NCBI RefSeq assembly: GCF_900115135.1
Contig: NZ_FOVK01000014.1
Span: 1 to 50,858, forward strand
Direction of reading: 5' to 3'
Length of the DNA: 50,858 bases
From: Proteiniclasticum ruminis
Lineage (GTDB): Bacteria; Bacillota; Clostridia; Clostridiales; Clostridiaceae
Numbering within the stretch: position 1 is the first letter of the stretch; each line of letters opens with the position of its first letter. The notes under the pieces are model-generated. The model was not told the origin of the DNA. It ran no database searches and saw only the letters and a program-made list of their open reading frames with translations. This document shows, piece by piece, positions 7,977-17,624 of this stretch. The position numbers were made by a program, and so were the translations under genes.

Positions 7977-9653
7977 TTGAAGATGACAAAACTAATCAGT
8001 GATGCCCCAGAGCTGACCAAAATCAAAGCCAAAAAACTTCTGAAAGAAAACAGTATCGGAAAGATCACCTACCGGAAAAATCTTCTTCAGGCACGGACAG
8101 AAGACGGTATGGACTATATCCAGAAAATCCTTCTGGAAGATCAGGAAGTGAAAAGCTACAGCTGCAGCTGCAACCACGAAGAGATCCTTTGCCCGCATCT
8201 TCTTGCCCTGCTCATGAAATGGGCAGAAAAACCTATAAAAGAAGTCACTGTGGACAAAACGCCTAAAGCTACCCTGAAAAACACCAAGAGCAATCTGAAG
8301 GAGATTCTTGACGGCGCCGATAAAGAAGAACTCATTGAATTTATTCTGTCTTTACGAAGTTATTATAAAGACATCCCAGTCATCATCAGAAAGAGTTTTC
8401 TAAGCTCCACCGATGAGGAGTTTATCCGGGAGACAAGAGAAGAACTCCTTTCTCTTTATCATGGGCTGAAACCCACCAGCAGCAAGGAGATCTTTTCCAG
8501 ATATTTCAACAAACTCCTCTCTGCCCATGAAGAAGCGAGGCACGAAGCAAAGGAAAGAAACTATCTGAGAGCCACCCTTCTTTATCTCCTTCTCTTTGAA
8601 ATGGTCAGTCTCCCCAGCGTCGGGATGGAGAGCTTTCTTTTTAACAGCCACTACATCAAGGTCTATCAGGAGGCCCTTTTTCCCCTTGCCGAAAAAAAGT
8701 ACACGGTGCGCGAATCCCAGATGATCTTTGAATCCCTGAGGTCCATCTGCGTTTCACTGAAGGACCTCAGTAATATCACCACTCTCTTACGGATCATGAA
8801 GGATTACATCACCACAGAAAAAGACTTTGACCATTATTATGAAACACTTCTTCTGGTCTATGAAAAAGACACCGTGCTGCCTTATGACAAGAACAATCTC
8901 CTGTATCTTGAATATGAGCTCCTGATGATGATCGGAAAAGCTGAAGAAGCCAAGGAGCTGAGGCGTGAAAACCCCTCTGTTCCTGAGTTCCGCTTCATGG
9001 ATGCGGAGTCTTATTTAGGACGCGGAAAACTCCACGAAGCCCTTCTCATTGTCCGGGATGGAATTGAAAAGGCTGGACGGAACTGGGATGAACTCATCCG
9101 CTGGCTGTACATGGAAGCAAGTATCCTGAAGCTTCTCCACAATCAGGAACAGTATGTTGAGGTCACGAAAAAACTGCTAACCTTGGGAGAATACAGAGCT
9201 TATACCGATCTCAAAAGAACCATCAGCCCCATGGAGTGGCATGGCATTTATGAAAAAATCATCGAAGACGAAGAAGTGAAGAAAAACCTGAAGGGCGTCT
9301 ACAAAAGAATCATTCTGGAAGAAAAGGACAAAAGAAGACTGCTCGCTTATATTGAAGAAAACAAAGAGTTCATACCGGAGCATTATGATTTTCTCAGTCC
9401 TGAATATAATCTGGAAGCCTCCAGGATCCTGTCTGAGTTCATCGAAGACTCCGCCAGCAGCGCCAATGGAAAAAGAGACTACGAGTACCTTGCCCAACTG
9501 GTGGAAAAGCTCTATATCTATGGTCAGACGAAGCTGGGGAACGATACCATCATGAATCTTGTCATGAGATACAAAAACAAAAAATCACTGCATGCAATTC
9601 TCTTTGAGCTGAAAGACTCCTATAGTCAAAGCGGACCCTATATGCCTGAATAA
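7977..9653 (+). CDS. SWIM zinc-finger domain protein
   Basis: This 558-residue protein has an N-terminal SWIM zinc finger with the pattern CxC...CxH: Cys63, Cys65, Cys72 and His74 (SYSCSCNHEEILCPH). SWIM domains bind nucleic acid or protein partners. The long remainder is helical and charged, with TPR-like character but no catalytic motif I can name. The start is most likely TTG at 7977, eight bases after GGAGG at 7964-7968. The GTG at 7968 lies inside the ribosome site, and the ATG at 7983 is the other option. It is the last gene of the methyltransferase operon, and a hairpin terminator follows. Confidence 0.8.
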   Translation: MKMTKLISDAPELTKIKAKKLLKENSIGKITYRKNLLQARTEDGMDYIQKILLEDQEVKSYSCSCNHEEILCPHLLALLMKWAEKPIKEVTVDKTPKATLKNTKSNLKEILDGADKEELIEFILSLRSYYKDIPVIIRKSFLSSTDEEFIRETREELLSLYHGLKPTSSKEIFSRYFNKLLSAHEEARHEAKERNYLRATLLYLLLFEMVSLPSVGMESFLFNSHYIKVYQEALFPLAEKKYTVRESQMIFESLRSICVSLKDLSNITTLLRIMKDYITTEKDFDHYYETLLLVYEKDTVLPYDKNNLLYLEYELLMMIGKAEEAKELRRENPSVPEFRFMDAESYLGRGKLHEALLIVRDGIEKAGRNWDELIRWLYMEASILKLLHNQEQYVEVTKKLLTLGEYRAYTDLKRTISPMEWHGIYEKIIEDEEVKKNLKGVYKRIILEEKDKRRLLAYIEENKEFIPEHYDFLSPEYNLEASRILSEFIEDSASSANGKRDYEYLAQLVEKLYIYGQTKLGNDTIMNLVMRYKNKKSLHAILFELKDSYSQSGPYMPE

Positions 9654-9660
9654 ATAAAAG

Positions 9661-9706
9661 AAGCAAAGTCTTGCACCTTATGAAGCGATGCAGGTTCTTT
9701 GCTTTT
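9661..9706 (+). terminator. Intrinsic terminator after the SWIM gene
   Basis: AAGCAAAG (9661-9668) pairs with CTTTGCTT (9697-9704), and the arm closes on a shorter inner stem (TTGCA/TGCAG). The T-tract is short. It separates the methyltransferase operon from the ABC operon. Confidence 0.6.
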
Positions 9707-9752
9707 GTCCATTTTACAGCCTCTATCTATTTCAATCAAAGGAGCGACTGCC

Positions 9753-10640
9753 ATGGAAATCATCAAAATCACAGGACTGAAAAAATACTACGGGAAGCAA
9801 AGAGGGGTGGAAGATGTTTCCCTTACGGTCAATCAAGGTGAAATTTTCGGGTTCATCGGTCCCAATGGTGCCGGAAAATCCACCACCATCAGAACGATGC
9901 TGAGCCTACTCTATCCAACAGCTGGCGAAATCAGCCTCTTTGGGATGGACATCCGAAACAGCACCGTGAAGATCGCTGAAAAAGTGGGGTATCTCCCTTC
10001 TGAGGTTGCCTATTATGAAGGCATGACGGTGAAGGAGCTCCTATACTACTCGGCTTCCTTCTATAAGAAAGACTGCAGCAATAAAATAGCGGAACTGTCC
10101 TCGCTGCTTGAGCTGGATCTTTCGAAGAAAATCGAGGATCTTTCCTATGGAAACCGGAAAAAAGTGGGTATTGTCCAAGGTCTGCTCCATGATCCGGAAC
10201 TCATCATTCTGGATGAACCCACAGGAGGACTGGATCCTCTCATACAGCAGAAGTTCTTCACACTGCTTCAGGAAGAAAACAGAAAAGGGAAAACCATCTT
10301 CTTCTCTTCCCATATTCTCAGTGAGGTGCAGAGGCTCTGCCACCGGGTTGCCATCATTAAGGAAGGGAAGATCCTGAAAGTAAGCACCATGAAATCCCTT
10401 CGGGAAGAAAACTACAAGAAAATCACAGTGGAAACCAAGGATTCTTCAAGAGAGCTTTTCATGCACCTTCCTGGGGTGAAAGATCTTACAGAGAAGGAGC
10501 AGGAGCTGAAATTCATGTATAAAGGAAACTTGAAGGAGATTTTATCTCAGTTGCAGACTCTTGATCTTCAGAACCTTCTCATCGAAGAACCCAGCCTGGA
10601 AGAGATTTTTCTTCACTACTACGAAAAGGAGGAGATATAA
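9753..10640 (+). CDS. ABC transporter ATP-binding protein (ABC-2 exporter type)
   Basis: This 295-residue ATPase would power export by the two membrane proteins encoded next. It has Walker A GPNGAGKST at 36-44, signature LSYGN at 130-134 (usually LSGGQ), Walker B LIILDEP near 150-156 and an H-loop (FFSSHILSE). The C-terminal 80 residues are a regulatory extension typical of the bacitracin/antibiotic (BcrA-like) and CcmA-like exporters. The start at 9753 has AAGGAG eight bases upstream. The longer reading frame beginning at 9699 lies in the preceding terminator area. The next gene starts directly after the stop. Confidence 0.92.
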   Translation: MEIIKITGLKKYYGKQRGVEDVSLTVNQGEIFGFIGPNGAGKSTTIRTMLSLLYPTAGEISLFGMDIRNSTVKIAEKVGYLPSEVAYYEGMTVKELLYYSASFYKKDCSNKIAELSSLLELDLSKKIEDLSYGNRKKVGIVQGLLHDPELIILDEPTGGLDPLIQQKFFTLLQEENRKGKTIFFSSHILSEVQRLCHRVAIIKEGKILKVSTMKSLREENYKKITVETKDSSRELFMHLPGVKDLTEKEQELKFMYKGNLKEILSQLQTLDLQNLLIEEPSLEEIFLHYYEKEEI

Positions 10641-11435
10641 GTGCCTCTATTTCGTTGGACTCTAAAAACGGAGAAGAAAGCCCTTATCCTATGGGCCGTT
10701 TCCCTCACTATAACTCTCCTTCTTTTTCTGTTCATGTACCCTTCTATTCTGAAAGAAAAAGAAGCCTATGAAAAAATACTGGCTGTCTATCCCAAAGAGG
10801 TTTTGGAGGCTTTTGCCATAGAACTGGATACTCTTCTCAGTTTCCATGGCTATCTTGGCTATGTCTACGGATACATCCTTCTCGCCCTTGGAATCTACAG
10901 CATGCGTCTTGGCCTCACCACCATCGGGAAAGAGATTTCAAGAAACACGTCGGAATTTCTTTTCACAAAACCCGTGAAAAGATCCCGCGTTCTTCTGGAG
11001 AAAGGTCTTGCGGCATTCCTTCTGATGCTGTTTCTTACACTGTCTCTCCTTTTGGCAGCACTCTTCATGGAGTATCTCTACGCAGAGAAAAAAGAACCGG
11101 GCATCACCTTTCTCATCGTATTCTCCGCATTTTTCCTCCAGATGCTGTTCTACAGTCTGGGTCTTCTCATGGGTATCCTGAAACGCAAAGTGCGCTTTTT
11201 CAGTTCCAGCGCCATTGGTGTTGTTTCCGCCTTCTACATCCTGTCCATGGTCAGTCAGGTGCTCCAAAAAGACTATCTCCGCTATGCTGCGCCTTTTCGT
11301 TACTTTGATGTCTCTGAGATCATGAGAAGTGGAACCTACGACAGGGTTTTTCTTCTCTTCTCTTTGCTTCTTACCACTCTGCTTCTGCTTTTTTCTTTCA
11401 CCGCACTGAAGCGCAAAGCGCTTTCAGCAGGATAG
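10641..11435 (+). CDS. ABC-2 type permease, first subunit
   Basis: This 264-residue membrane protein has about six helices: near residues 16-34, a pair around 75-100, then 117-140, 153-175, 183-205 and 235-255. It starts with GTG immediately after the ATPase stop codon, with GAGGAG upstream. The cytoplasmic segment ISRNTSEFLFTKPVKRSRVLLEK is typical of ABC-2 permeases. It presumably pairs with the next permease as a heterodimer driven by the upstream ATPase. The exported compound is unknown. Confidence 0.87.
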   Translation: MPLFRWTLKTEKKALILWAVSLTITLLLFLFMYPSILKEKEAYEKILAVYPKEVLEAFAIELDTLLSFHGYLGYVYGYILLALGIYSMRLGLTTIGKEISRNTSEFLFTKPVKRSRVLLEKGLAAFLLMLFLTLSLLLAALFMEYLYAEKKEPGITFLIVFSAFFLQMLFYSLGLLMGILKRKVRFFSSSAIGVVSAFYILSMVSQVLQKDYLRYAAPFRYFDVSEIMRSGTYDRVFLLFSLLLTTLLLLFSFTALKRKALSAG

Positions 11436-11449
11436 GAGGGGAACGACTG

Positions 11450-12247
11450 ATGAATCTATTTAAAAAAGAGCTGAAATTTGAACGTCTTTCCTTCTTTTAC
11501 TGGACTGCGGGTCTCTCTTTGACTGTGTTTCTGTCCATGATGGCTTATCCCATCATGAAAGACACAGGGCAGGATTTTAGCGTATTTCTGGAAGCGATGC
11601 CAAAAGCCCTTCTTGTGCTCTTCGGTATGAACGGACTCAGCATCTCAAATGCCCTGGAGTTTCATGGCATCATCTATTTCTATGTGGTGTTCGGAGGGAT
11701 TCTATATGCCGTAACCTTAGGAAACAGACTGGCTGCCAAAGAAGAACTTTTAAAAACAGGGGAGTTTCTTCTGGTGAAGCCTCTGAAGAGAAGCGCCATT
11801 CTGCTGTATAAAGCCCTTGCAGGAATCTTTCTTCTGAGCTTTCTTGTGCTGCTACTCCACGGCACAACGCTCCTCAGTTTCACTATGTATGCCAAGGAGG
11901 AAATTTCCCATCTGGTGCTCCTCAAAGAGAGCTTTACCCTGTGGCTTCTGATGCTCCTTTATTTTGCCCTTGGATTCTTTTTTGCGTCAAGTCTCAAAGA
12001 AGAGAAGAAATCCACTGGAATCTCCATGGGCATCACCTTAGGCACCTTTACCCTAGGCCTCTTTTATGACCTATGGGATTCACCTGCCCTTCTCCGGCCG
12101 TGGACACCTTTTCGCTATTTCCCGGTGAAGGACCTTCTGGAGGAGACTTCATTACCGCTACTCTATATCCTATTCCTTTTCCTTCTTCTCGGAGGACTCC
12201 TCCTCGCCTCTTTCCACTTCTTTCAGAAGCGGGATCTTCGGATGTAA
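11450..12247 (+). CDS. ABC-2 type permease, second subunit
   Basis: This 265-residue membrane protein has about six helices. Its segment EELLKTGEFLLVKPLKRSAILLYK mirrors the corresponding loop of the upstream permease (TSEFLFTKPVKRSRVLLEK), so the two genes are probably old duplicates that form a heterodimer. AGGAGG lies before the ATG, 14 bases after the previous stop. It ends the three-gene exporter operon, and a strong terminator shared with the convergent GntR gene follows. Confidence 0.87.
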   Translation: MNLFKKELKFERLSFFYWTAGLSLTVFLSMMAYPIMKDTGQDFSVFLEAMPKALLVLFGMNGLSISNALEFHGIIYFYVVFGGILYAVTLGNRLAAKEELLKTGEFLLVKPLKRSAILLYKALAGIFLLSFLVLLLHGTTLLSFTMYAKEEISHLVLLKESFTLWLLMLLYFALGFFFASSLKEEKKSTGISMGITLGTFTLGLFYDLWDSPALLRPWTPFRYFPVKDLLEETSLPLLYILFLFLLLGGLLLASFHFFQKRDLRM

Positions 12248-12276
12248 TGCCCCAAACTAGTGACGGAAATTAAAAA

Positions 12277-12315
12277 AACACCAGAGACTGTTTGATAAAC
12301 AGCTTCTGGTGTTTT
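12277..12315. terminator. Bidirectional intrinsic terminator
   Basis: AACACCAGA and TCTGGTGTT form the outer stem, and CTGTTT/AAACAG forms the inner stem. A-rich and T-rich flanks lie on the two sides. It ends both the ABC operon (plus strand) and the GntR gene (minus strand). Confidence 0.85.
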
Positions 12316-12320
12316 AGATT

Positions 12321-13028
12321 CTACAGATAGTTGGACAGTTTCAAGAATTTGGTTTCTTTATAATTATGAATGTCTATGGAGTAATCAAAAATCACGCCAC
12401 TTTTTAAGAATGCCCGGTTGGTGGAGATGAGAGATGGTTCACCAGGGGTCAGTCCCAGTTCCCTGGCATCATGCTCGTTGAGAATCCCTGCCGTGATGAC
12501 ACGGTCTACGAACCCGATGGATTTTTTCAGTTCTTCCCGGATATACTGGTAGATGGAGCCTTTCACGATCTCCTCGCTGAGGTAGGGAATAAGCTCCCGA
12601 TTATAGTAGGAATACTCCACAACATAGGGGACCCCAGCCACGCTTCTCAGTCTTTCAATGAAATACACCGGTGTGCCTTTTTCGCACTGCATCACCTGCG
12701 CGAGCTTTTCATCCGCTTCAATGAGTTTGAAGCTGTTCACTTTTGTCGTAACATGATTTTCCCCAAACCCTTGGGTAAGGCCATGGAAGTCTTCCAGATT
12801 GATGGCGCCATCCATGGACACACTTCTTAAGAAGACGCCGCTCCCTTGAATGGGAATCACAAGACCTTTTCTGGTAAGAAGATCTATGGCTTTTCGGATG
12901 GTATTTCTGGATACCTCAAACTGCTCAATGAGTTCTTCCTCTGTAGGCAGCTTTTTTGTATCCTGATATAATCCTTCCCTGATATTTTTCGCAATCTCCT
13001 CACAGATCACCTTATACTTCACATCCAA
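12321..13028 (-). CDS. GntR family regulator with UTRA domain (probable operator of the PTS locus)
   Basis: This 235-residue repressor-type protein has an N-terminal winged helix. LPTEEELIEQFEVSRNTIRK and the following LLTRKGLVIPIQGSGVFL are the classic GntR/HutC motifs. A C-terminal UTRA effector domain fills the remainder. HutC-type regulators next to PTS genes usually bind a phosphorylated sugar. The start is TTG at 13028, seven bases after GGGAGG. The ATG at 13043 overlaps that ribosome site. It has its own promoter and probably acts on the TTGTACCAAT sites in the 17.3-17.6 kb intergenic region. Confidence 0.88.
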   Translation of the reverse strand: MDVKYKVICEEIAKNIREGLYQDTKKLPTEEELIEQFEVSRNTIRKAIDLLTRKGLVIPIQGSGVFLRSVSMDGAINLEDFHGLTQGFGENHVTTKVNSFKLIEADEKLAQVMQCEKGTPVYFIERLRSVAGVPYVVEYSYYNRELIPYLSEEIVKGSIYQYIREELKKSIGFVDRVITAGILNEHDARELGLTPGEPSLISTNRAFLKSGVIFDYSIDIHNYKETKFLKLSNYL

Positions 13029-13066
13029 GTGTAATCCTCCCATCTGCTTCCGTTTCCTCTAGTTTT

Positions 13067-13095
13067 ATTATATCCGTCACCCATTCTTGTGACAA
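13067..13095 (-). promoter_or_regulatory. Promoter of the GntR/UTRA gene
   Basis: On the minus strand, TTGTCA (13095-13090) and TATAAT (13072-13067) are 17 bases apart. GTCAC and GTGAC form an inverted repeat across the spacer that could be an operator, but it does not resemble the TTGTACCAAT sites. Confidence 0.7.
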
Positions 13096-13112
13096 TGCAT
13101 TTCCATTTTCTC

Positions 13113-13421
13113 TTAGCTCAGCTTCTTATGAATGTCAATGATTTCCTTCGCCATGATTCTGAAGGTCTCCGCTGCCATCATCTGATCTTCTGCATGTACC
13201 AGAAGAAGATCCACCTTCACCTTATCACCGGAAGCTTCCTGTGTGAGCAGACCGCCATGGGCATGGTGACCCTCAGCAAGCATCTTCTCTCCTTCTTCCA
13301 TGAGCTTTTCCGCTTCCTCAAAATTTCCTTCTTTAGCCGCCTCGATGGCTTCCATAAAATAGGATCTGGCAGACCCATTGGCAGCAATCATTTCAAAACA
13401 GACCAGTTCTATACCTTCCAT
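13113..13421 (-). CDS. celC: PTS lactose/cellobiose-type EIIA component
   Basis: This 102-residue cytosolic protein is the EIIA of the Lac/Chb PTS family. It takes phosphate from HPr on His76 (LLLVHAEDQMM) and passes it to the EIIB cysteine. The helical, Glu-rich sequence with EKLMEEGEKMLAEGHHAHGGLLTQEA split over helices 2-3 is diagnostic. The length is normal. AGGAG lies seven bases before the ATG. It is the last gene of the minus-strand PTS operon, eleven bases after the GH1 gene. Confidence 0.93.
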   Translation of the reverse strand: MEGIELVCFEMIAANGSARSYFMEAIEAAKEGNFEEAEKLMEEGEKMLAEGHHAHGGLLTQEASGDKVKVDLLLVHAEDQMMAAETFRIMAKEIIDIHKKLS

Positions 13422-13432
13422 ATTCTAACTCC

Positions 13433-15067
<1,635 letters not shown>

Positions 15068-15071
<4 letters not shown>

Positions 15072-15487
15072 TTTTTCTCACCTTCCAGCATCTGTTTTAA
15101 TGATTGAAGTTTCCTCTGCAGTTTCTTTTTTGCACCACTGCTTAGCACAGGCAGACTGAACAGCAGATAGTTGTACTTTCTCAGCATACTGTCACTGGTG
15201 GCTTCCTCTTTCAGCCGGACATAGGTGAATCCATCCCCCTCATCACGGAAACTGTACGTGGTCTTCACCTGGTCTTGCCCAAGAAACGACACAAAGGAAA
15301 GCAGCCTGTTCTCTTCCACCTCTGTAATGACCTGGCGCACTTTACGTTCCCCTTTCAGAGACGGCATATGATAGATCGACTCCTGATGAAGGAGCGGTCC
15401 TTTTAGTTTCAGCGCTTTTCTCAAATTGTCTTCTACCACGCTGTAAACTTCATGTATGTTTTTATAGATTAAAATTCCCTGTTCCAT
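15068..15487 (-). CDS. DUF3284 domain protein
   Basis: This protein of about 139 residues matches the small DUF3284 family often found beside cellobiose-type PTS genes in Firmicutes. The fold appears to be a START/SRPBCC-like beta sheet with helices (KVRQVITEVEENRLLSF, TTYSFRDEGDGFTYVRL). The function is unknown. The start is the ATG at 15487, just after GAGGGTG. A TTG at 15502 overlaps that ribosome site. It lies between an intercistronic hairpin and the coupled 73-residue gene. Confidence 0.75.
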
Positions 15488-15510
15488 CTGTTTCACCCTC
15501 AATTTAGGAA

Positions 15511-15544
15511 GAATAGTCCCAGGACAAGCTCCTTGGGACTATTC
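15511..15544 (-). other. Perfect 11-bp intercistronic hairpin after EIIC
   Basis: GAATAGTCCCA (15511-15521) and TGGGACTATTC (15534-15544) pair perfectly around a 12-base loop. It is not followed by a clear T-run on the minus strand (TTCTTCC), so it is not a normal terminator. In this position it could be a partial terminator, or an mRNA stabiliser that lets the IIB-IIC part outlast the distal genes. Confidence 0.7.
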
Positions 15545-15562
15545 CATCAGTTTCAGTTCTGC

Positions 15563-16900
15563 TTATGCGGTTTTTTCCAGTTCTTCTCTTTGTGCTTCAT
15601 AACGGTTTGCAATCATAACAAATGGCATGTACACAAGGAAAGCGATGACAAGGTTCACAACGGAGACAACAACTGCTCCAAAGGATCCGTTGGTCGCAAG
15701 GAATGCATTCAGGATTGGTGGCGTTGTCCATGGTACTGAGTTGACAATAGGACCTGCAAAACCAATCTTTGTGGCATAGAATGCTACTAAGGTCAGGATT
15801 GGCTGTACAATGACAAATGGAATGAAATACACTGGATTCAGAACGATTGGCATACCAAAGAGCACAGGCTCATTGATCATAAAGACTCCAGGTGGGAATC
15901 CAAGTTTAGCCACTTCTTTCTGCTGCTTAACTTTGGAGAAGATGAGGATTGCAACAATCAGTGGAAGAGTTGCTCCAGAGCCGCCCATGAACACATAAGC
16001 ATCCCAGGAACCTCTTACCCATACTGCAAGTTCATCTGCACCTGTTCCGATGGCACGGATACCATTGGAGAACTTGTCGATGTTTTCCAGACCTAGAGTT
16101 CCATACACAGGGCTCATGATGGCTTCCAGCATATTTGCGCCATGAAGACCAAAGAACCAGAGCAGTGGAATCAGGGTGGAGATGATAAGAATCGAGAAGA
16201 TGTTCTGTCCTAGAACAGAAAGACCTGCAGCGATATTCACTTCAAACCATGCAAAGATGTTGAGACCTGAAGCTACATTAAAGAAGTAAGCCACAAGCGC
16301 CCAGAAGAATACAGCAATAAATCCTGGAATAACTGCAGAAAATCCTTTTGCTACAGCTGGAGGAACGGTATCAGGCATTTTAATGACCCAGTTCTTTCTC
16401 ACGATGGCAAAGTATATTTCTGGAGTGATCAGACCTACAATCAGTGCAATGAAGATTCCCTGTGCGCCCAGGAAGTTTGTAACCCAGGATGCAACTGCTT
16501 CATTGTTTCTTGAAAGTGCTCCTAAAAGAACGAACGATGCAACAGAAATAAGTCCGGTGGATAGTGAGTCTTTCTCTTCATTGACCGCACGGTTATACCC
16601 CATGGAGAAGGTAAGACCTAATGCGATGATTCCGAAAGTACCGCTTTCCATAAGAGAGAACAGTGGAGCCAGATTTTCATTGGCCCATACGATAAATGCG
16701 CTTTCAGCACCAATATAGTTGGCGAGAAGAGACCATGGCACAAAGAATACATTGTTTAGAAGTACTGCGAATGCACCTACAAGAATAAGTGGCATCAGCG
16801 CTGCGAAAGAGTCTCTGATGGCTACCAGATGTTTCTGTCCGCCAATTTTTGCAGCCACGGGGACAAATTTTTCTTCAAGGAAATTAATAAAACGATTCAT
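15563..16900 (-). CDS. celB: PTS cellobiose/chitobiose-type EIIC permease
   Basis: This 445-residue membrane component of the Lac family PTS moves the beta-linked disaccharide across the membrane and presents it to EIIB. The sequence has about ten helices. Family hallmarks are the start MNRFINFLEEKFVP, GFSAVIPGF and the late motif PVLFGMPIVLNP, which includes the conserved sugar-contact glutamate segment NEPVLFG. AAGGAGG precedes the ATG. It follows EIIB after a 75-base gap with no terminator. Confidence 0.94.
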   Translation of the reverse strand: MNRFINFLEEKFVPVAAKIGGQKHLVAIRDSFAALMPLILVGAFAVLLNNVFFVPWSLLANYIGAESAFIVWANENLAPLFSLMESGTFGIIALGLTFSMGYNRAVNEEKDSLSTGLISVASFVLLGALSRNNEAVASWVTNFLGAQGIFIALIVGLITPEIYFAIVRKNWVIKMPDTVPPAVAKGFSAVIPGFIAVFFWALVAYFFNVASGLNIFAWFEVNIAAGLSVLGQNIFSILIISTLIPLLWFFGLHGANMLEAIMSPVYGTLGLENIDKFSNGIRAIGTGADELAVWVRGSWDAYVFMGGSGATLPLIVAILIFSKVKQQKEVAKLGFPPGVFMINEPVLFGMPIVLNPVYFIPFVIVQPILTLVAFYATKIGFAGPIVNSVPWTTPPILNAFLATNGSFGAVVVSVVNLVIAFLVYMPFVMIANRYEAQREELEKTA

Positions 16901-16975
16901 TTTGACCTCCTTTGAACTACTGACTTAATATCTTTTCCCCACCCATCGTCGACTTATGTTTGGGGTTTAAGACCA

Positions 16976-17275
16976 TTACTTCTGCGCTAAGAGCGCCAGG
17001 GCACTATTAAGGACTTTCTCGCCTTCCATTCTTCCGTAGGACAGCATATCAATCACGTCTACCGGAACAGTAGCAAGTTTTACAAACTCATTTTTCATAA
17101 AGCGAACCTGGGGTCCCAGAAGGACAAGATCCACCTCTTTGAGTATTTTTTTACCTTCACCAGCAGAAAGCGCAAAGATTTCCACATCTATCCCTTTTTC
17201 TTTCGCTGCTTTTTCCATCTTTGTCACCAGCAGACTGGTGGACATTCCTGCAGAACATACGAGAAGTATTTTCAT
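16976..17275 (-). CDS. celA: PTS cellobiose/chitobiose-type EIIB component
   Basis: This 99-residue cytosolic protein is the EIIB that receives phosphate from EIIA on Cys7 (ILLVCSAGMSTS) and gives it to the incoming sugar. The length and the LLGPQVRF segment are typical of the Lac/Chb family. GGGGGA lies four bases before the ATG. It is the first gene of the minus-strand operon, read from the promoter at 17362-17390. Confidence 0.94.
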   Translation of the reverse strand: MKILLVCSAGMSTSLLVTKMEKAAKEKGIDVEIFALSAGEGKKILKEVDLVLLGPQVRFMKNEFVKLATVPVDVIDMLSYGRMEGEKVLNSALALLAQK

Positions 17276-17327
17276 AAGATCCCCCTTTTGGGCTATAAAC
17301 GATTACAGCCTTCTTAAAAAAATCAGC

Positions 17328-17349
17328 ACCAATAAATTCATTGGTACAA
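17328..17349 (-). promoter_or_regulatory. Operator-like palindrome at the PTS operon start
   Basis: ACCAATAAATTCATTGGT (17328-17345) is an 18-base palindrome with only the two central positions mismatched. It overlaps ATTGGTACAA (17340-17349), whose complement TTGTACCAAT recurs before the GH4 gene. It sits right after the predicted transcription start of the EIIB operon, an ideal repressor position. The GntR/UTRA protein is the likely binder. Confidence 0.65.
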
Positions 17350-17361
17350 CTTTATGATATG

Positions 17362-17390
17362 ATTATAACGAACTACTTTAGCAATGTAAA
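17362..17390 (-). promoter_or_regulatory. Promoter of the PTS operon
   Basis: On the minus strand, TTTACA (17390-17385) and TATAAT (17367-17362) are 17 bases apart, followed within about 15 bases by the palindromic operator. The rest of the gap to 17624 (about 180 bases) is AT-rich, and I see no gene in it. Confidence 0.75.
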
Positions 17391-17566
17391 TAGGAATTTT
17401 TGATTTCTATTATCTTTTTTATCTCATTTCTCCCTATATGATTCATTTTCAACATAAAAATCTCTTTATTTTTGATCGTTCCTTCATGGTTTTATAGCGT
17501 ATATTTCAACATCCAGAAAAATCATCCAGGATTCCTAGGAAAAATAGTTGTAGGAACCACTATAAT

Positions 17567-17589
17567 TTGTACCAATAATTTAGTATAAT
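17567..17589 (+). promoter_or_regulatory. Operator half and -10 box before the GH4 gene
   Basis: TTGTACCAAT (17567-17576) repeats, in the opposite orientation, the element before the EIIB operon. A TATAAT (17584-17589) follows. No good -35 box is placed 17 bases upstream, so the site may be repressed or may need an activator. It supports joint control of the two divergent transcripts. Confidence 0.5.
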
Positions 17590-17624
17590 CTGAGTAAAGA
17601 AAAAAATTGAAATGGAGGTAGTAT

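Noticed and set aside
12264-12320. Transposon end or insertion element between the ABC and GntR genes
   Set aside because: The inverted repeat is a normal bidirectional terminator with A and T runs; no transposase or target duplication is present.
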